The notes beneath the pieces were generated by a model, which made no database searches, had not been told where the DNA came from, and saw only the letters and a list, made by a program, of their open reading frames with translations. Below are positions 60,764 through 64,000 of a stretch of 64,000 nt of DNA, piece by piece; the first letter of the stretch is position 1, and every line of letters starts with the position of its first letter. Source of the DNA: Caldilineaceae bacterium. GTDB taxonomy: Bacteria; Chloroflexota; Anaerolineae; Caldilineales; Caldilineaceae. The DNA is taken from the NCBI GenBank assembly GCA_019637685.1, contig JAHBVF010000007.1, forward strand, positions 62,001 through 126,000. Direction: 5' to 3'. The position numbers and the translations under genes were made by a program.

Positions 60764-63700
60764 TTAGCGCATATCCACATCCAATTCTTCGGTGTCTTCA
60801 TCCTTCAGATTGTCGAAGTCGATGTCGATGTCGTCATCGTCTTCGCCCAGACCACCGCCGAAACTACCGAGCATCCCCAGCGGCCCGATACCCATCTCGG
60901 CCAGACCCGCCAGATCGGTCATGTCCAGGTCTGCGTCGTCCAGGTCCATCATTTCCAGCTCATCCAACTCGCCATCCATCTCTTCGTCCCGCTGGCGGGC
61001 AGCCAGTTCCATTGCTTCCTGTTTCTCTTCTGCCCACAGCCGCCGGGCACGGAAACCAGTGCCCACGGGAATCAGCTTGCCGATGATCACATTCTCTTTC
61101 AAACCGCGCAGTTCGTCCCGCTGGCCGCGAATGGCGGCTTCGGTCAAGACACGGGTGGTCTCCTGGAAGCTGGCCGCGGCCAGGAAGCTCTCCGTGTTCA
61201 AGGCGGCCTTCGTCAGCCCCAGCACAACCGATTCGGCCTTGGCCGGGCGTCCATCCTGGGCCACCACAGCGTCGTTCATATCGTCGAACTCGAAACGATC
61301 CACCAGCTCACCGGGCAGGAATTCCGTATCGCCTGTGGCCCGGATCATCACCCGGCGCAACAATTGACGCAGAATCACTTCGATGTGCTTGTCGTGGATG
61401 GCCACACCCTGGCTGCGATAGACCTGCTGCACCTGTTCCAACAGATATAGCTGGCAGGCTTCCCGCCCCTGAATGCGCAGGATTTCTTTCGGGTTCTTCG
61501 AGCCTTCAGTCAACTGCTCACCCGCCCGTACCTCGTCGCCGTTGTCCACCCGCAAGCGTGCGTTGGCAGGAATGTCGGATTCCCACACGTTTGTATCTTC
61601 CCGGCGCACGATCACCTGGCCGTTTTCCACAAAGACCAGACCGTCCATACCGGCCGCGACAGGTTCTGATTCTTCGTCGGAAGGATGGCGGGCGACGATC
61701 GTATCATCCTGCACCCGATCGTCACTGGCTACCACAATCTCATAGCCATCGGGGATATCGACTTCCCGGCGTTTCAGTTCGGTGCGGCTCACCTTCAGCA
61801 TCCGCTGATCGCCTTCCCAGTAGATTTCCACTTTGCCATCGATTTCGCTGATGACAGCTTCACCCTTGGGATTGCGAACCTCGAAGAGTTCTTCCACACG
61901 GGGCAGGCCCTGGGTAATGTCGTCGCTGCCGGCCACACCGCCGGTGTGGAAGGTACGCAACGTCAACTGGGTTCCTGGCTCGCCGATGGACTGGGCGGCA
62001 ATAATGCCCACGGCCTCGCCCTGGCGCACTGTACCGCCCCGGGCCAGGTCCAGCCCATAGCACTTCTCACAGATGCCAAAGCGGGATTCGCAGGTAAGCG
62101 GGCTGCGCACGAAGGCCTGGGTGATTCCATAGCGGTCCAGCGTATTCAGTTCCGCATCATCCAGCACAGCGCCCCGTTCCAGAATCACTTCACCCGTCTC
62201 CGGGTCGGTCACATCAGCCGCCAGCACACGGGTCGCCACCTGCTCCAAAAAGGTCTCGCCCATACCCTTGGCGTCCGACGCCCGATTCCAGATACCAGTG
62301 TTCGTGCCACAGTCGATTTCGGTCACAATCACATCCTGGGCCACATCCACCAGACGCCGGGTCAGATAGCCCGCATCCGCAGTACGCAGCGCGGTGTCTG
62401 CCAAGCCCTTGCGGGAGCCGTGGGTGCTCAGGAAGTATTCCAGGGCTGTCAATCCCTCGCGGAAGTTGGAGCGGATGGGCAGCGGGATGATCCGACCATT
62501 CGGGTCGGCCATCAGACCGCGCATACCGGCCAACTGGCGCACTGTATTGACACCACCCTTTGTCGCGCCAGAACGGGCCATCGCGCCCAGTCCTTCTACA
62601 GGGCTGAGCAATTCGCGTACCGCTTCCGTCACTTCGTCCGTGGCCCGTGTCCACAGTTCTACAGTCTTTTCGTAGAGTTCCTCTTCGGTGATCAGCCCCC
62701 GGCGATACTGACGTTCGGCTTCTCCCACTTCAGTGGTTGCCCGCTCCAGAATCTCTTCCTTACTGCTGGGAACCTGAATGTCACTCACAGCAATGGTGAT
62801 ACCCGATTGAGTGGCATACAAGAAGCCCACATCTTTGATATTATCCACAACCTCTGCGGTGACGGCTTGGCCCAAGTGCTTGTAGCAAAGCTCTACCACA
62901 TCATTGACGCCCTTTTTGTCAAGCAGTTCGTTGACAAACCACAATTCTTCAGGCAAGGAGCGATTGAAGAGAATGCGGCCAACTGTTGTACGGAAGATAC
63001 GCTCCTTTGGCCAAGCCGCGCCCAACATCCGGCGGTGGCGCAGGGCATCCCGCACTTCGTTCATAGCGGCCAGACCAAAGGCAGGAATATCCTGTACCAT
63101 TTCGCGTTCGCCCTGGCTGTAGGCGTCCATCAACTGGCCCACTGTCTCAATGCCAACCTCTTGCAACGCAAGCAGCACCCGCTCGCTGATCCCCATCTCC
63201 TCGATGGATTCCTGATCCAGTTTTGTTGTGAAACGGACTCGGATGGGTTGGCGCAGACGAATACGGCCCAAGCTATGGACGTATTCCGCCTCTTCCATAC
63301 TGCTGAAGAGAGGCAATTCCTCGTCCGGCTTGTCCTGGTCCTCCTCCACAGTCAGATAGTAGACGCCCATCACCATATCTTTGGACGGACCCACGATTGG
63401 CTCACCACTGCTGGGTTTGAGCAGGTTGTGGCTGGCCAGCATCAGTGTGCGGGCCTCCTCCACTGCCGGCGCGCTCAAGGGCACATGCACCGCCATCTGG
63501 TCACCGTCGAAGTCAGCGTTGAAAGCCGTGCAGACCAACGGATGCAGGTTAATGGCGCTGCCTTCCACCAGTGTTACCTCGAAGGCCTGAATGCCCAAAC
63601 GGTGCAGGGTGGGCGCGCGGTTGAGCAGCACAGGCCGCTCTTTGCAGATCTCCTCCAGGACATCCCAGACTTCCGCGCTCTGGCGGTCCACCATGCGCTT

Positions 63701-64000
63701 GGCGCTTTTGATGTTATGGGCAAAATTCTGCTCCACCAACTGGCGCATGACAAAGGGTTTGAAGAGTTCCAGGGCCATCTTTTTGGGCAGGCCACACTGA
63801 TGCAGTTTCAACTGAGGGCCGACTACAATCACCGAGCGGCCCGAATAGTCCACGCGCTTGCCCAACAGATTGCGTCGGAAACGGCCCTGCTTGCCCTTCA
63901 GCATATCGCTCAGGCTCTTCAGTTTGCGCTTGCCGCTGCGGCTGACCGCACGGCCCCGACGCCCATTGTCCACCAGGCTGTCCACAGCTTCTTGCAACAT
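60764..64000 (-). CDS. rpoC: RNA polymerase beta' subunit, C-terminal part (truncated by window edge)
   Basis: The first codons lie outside the window; 1078 residues are visible. The catalytic [12 protein letters not shown] (about 161-172), the [19 protein letters not shown] region, and GARGS-like [20 protein letters not shown] with the [20 protein letters not shown] trigger region are all present. Also present are the zinc-binding Cys motif [19 protein letters not shown] and the terminal [20 protein letters not shown]. Around residue 260-328 there is an extra HhH-like segment ([40 protein letters not shown]) resembling the RpoA C-terminal domain. The C-terminal tail is Asp/Glu-rich. Minus strand, with the terminator just downstream. 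Confidence 0.98.
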   Translation of the reverse strand: MLQEAVDSLVDNGRRGRAVSRSGKRKLKSLSDMLKGKQGRFRRNLLGKRVDYSGRSVIVVGPQLKLHQCGLPKKMALELFKPFVMRQLVEQNFAHNIKSAKRMVDRQSAEVWDVLEEICKERPVLLNRAPTLHRLGIQAFEVTLVEGSAINLHPLVCTAFNADFDGDQMAVHVPLSAPAVEEARTLMLASHNLLKPSSGEPIVGPSKDMVMGVYYLTVEEDQDKPDEELPLFSSMEEAEYVHSLGRIRLRQPIRVRFTTKLDQESIEEMGISERVLLALQEVGIETVGQLMDAYSQGEREMVQDIPAFGLAAMNEVRDALRHRRMLGAAWPKERIFRTTVGRILFNRSLPEELWFVNELLDKKGVNDVVELCYKHLGQAVTAEVVDNIKDVGFLYATQSGITIAVSDIQVPSSKEEILERATTEVGEAERQYRRGLITEEELYEKTVELWTRATDEVTEAVRELLSPVEGLGAMARSGATKGGVNTVRQLAGMRGLMADPNGRIIPLPIRSNFREGLTALEYFLSTHGSRKGLADTALRTADAGYLTRRLVDVAQDVIVTEIDCGTNTGIWNRASDAKGMGETFLEQVATRVLAADVTDPETGEVILERGAVLDDAELNTLDRYGITQAFVRSPLTCESRFGICEKCYGLDLARGGTVRQGEAVGIIAAQSIGEPGTQLTLRTFHTGGVAGSDDITQGLPRVEELFEVRNPKGEAVISEIDGKVEIYWEGDQRMLKVSRTELKRREVDIPDGYEIVVASDDRVQDDTIVARHPSDEESEPVAAGMDGLVFVENGQVIVRREDTNVWESDIPANARLRVDNGDEVRAGEQLTEGSKNPKEILRIQGREACQLYLLEQVQQVYRSQGVAIHDKHIEVILRQLLRRVMIRATGDTEFLPGELVDRFEFDDMNDAVVAQDGRPAKAESVVLGLTKAALNTESFLAAASFQETTRVLTEAAIRGQRDELRGLKENVIIGKLIPVGTGFRARRLWAEEKQEAMELAARQRDEEMDGELDELEMMDLDDADLDMTDLAGLAEMGIGPLGMLGSFGGGLGEDDDDIDIDFDNLKDEDTEELDVDMR
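63017..63223 (-). other. Alpha-CTD-like HhH insertion in rpoC
   Basis: Between [15 protein letters not shown] and [20 protein letters not shown] lie about 69 residues with the pattern of the RNA polymerase alpha C-terminal domain: [35 protein letters not shown]. In E. coli beta' these flanks are separated by a shorter unrelated stretch. It is an in-frame domain, not a repeat. Confidence 0.6.

Noticed and set aside
60734..61450. Plus-strand open frame opposite rpoC
   Set aside because: rpoC is certain; this frame has no independent support.

Overview
This is a GC-rich (about 58% by eye), densely coded bacterial window of the filamentous Chloroflexota type, most likely Anaerolineae or Caldilineae. 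That placement is inferred from gene content: very large STAND and SARP (AfsR-like) regulators, sialidase-like BNR proteins, tandem DinB proteins, a dispersed lar (nickel-pincer) cluster, and gaps filled with long hairpins and decayed repeats. No phage, integrase, transposase or CRISPR array is visible. Several promoters match the sigma-70 consensus with 17-18 bp spacers.

Layout. 1-8.3 kb: end of a LuxR-type regulator, a six-helix membrane protein, an amidohydrolase remnant, a PD-(D/E)XK-like protein followed by an iron alcohol dehydrogenase of the hydroxyacid-oxoacid transhydrogenase type, an MFS transporter and a CPA2 antiporter. 8.3-9.3 kb: a BNR_2 sialidase on the minus strand. 9.4-19.1 kb: the most unusual locus, a four-gene operon with a consensus promoter. 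It encodes a SIR2-like/STAND NTPase/multi-TM protein, two FecR-type lipoproteins and a SIR2-like/CHAT protease-fold protein. 19.1-29.8 kb: tRNA-Glu, a radical SAM protein, two giant STAND regulators each with a divergent gene of about 70 codons, and a 2-hydroxyacid dehydrogenase. 29.8-37.5 kb: mostly minus-strand genes for a SelA-like PLP enzyme, an inositol-monophosphatase-like phosphatase, an unknown membrane protein, a DinB protein, a PAP2 phosphatase and a lipid kinase. 37.8-41.8 kb: a small lipoprotein divergent from a SARP regulator, with a SARP-type operator between them.

41.8-53.7 kb: a glycosyltransferase, two aldo/keto reductases, larB-(unknown membrane protein)-larE-larC-nudix, DUF4058, a methyltransferase, a GH16-like protein and a P1 (DmpA-like) peptidase. 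53.8-59.5 kb: housekeeping genes pyrG, yebC, ruvC, an OmpR-type response regulator, ruvA, efp and tRNA-Thr. 59.5-64 kb: an alpha/beta hydrolase and the 3' part of rpoC.

How genes work together. LarB, LarE and LarC should build the nickel-pincer cofactor; no LarA-type client is in the window. RuvA and RuvC belong to Holliday-junction processing, but ruvB is not here. The lipid kinase and PAP2 phosphatase are opposing lipid phosphorylation functions in one transcript. The 9.4-19 kb operon looks like a membrane-spanning sensor/effector module: a cytoplasmic NTPase anchored by helices, two exported FecR proteins and a CHAT effector. Its function cannot be read from sequence. Repeats have also entered coding sequence: larC and the radical SAM gene each carry an in-frame insertion that looks like the intergenic repeat families.
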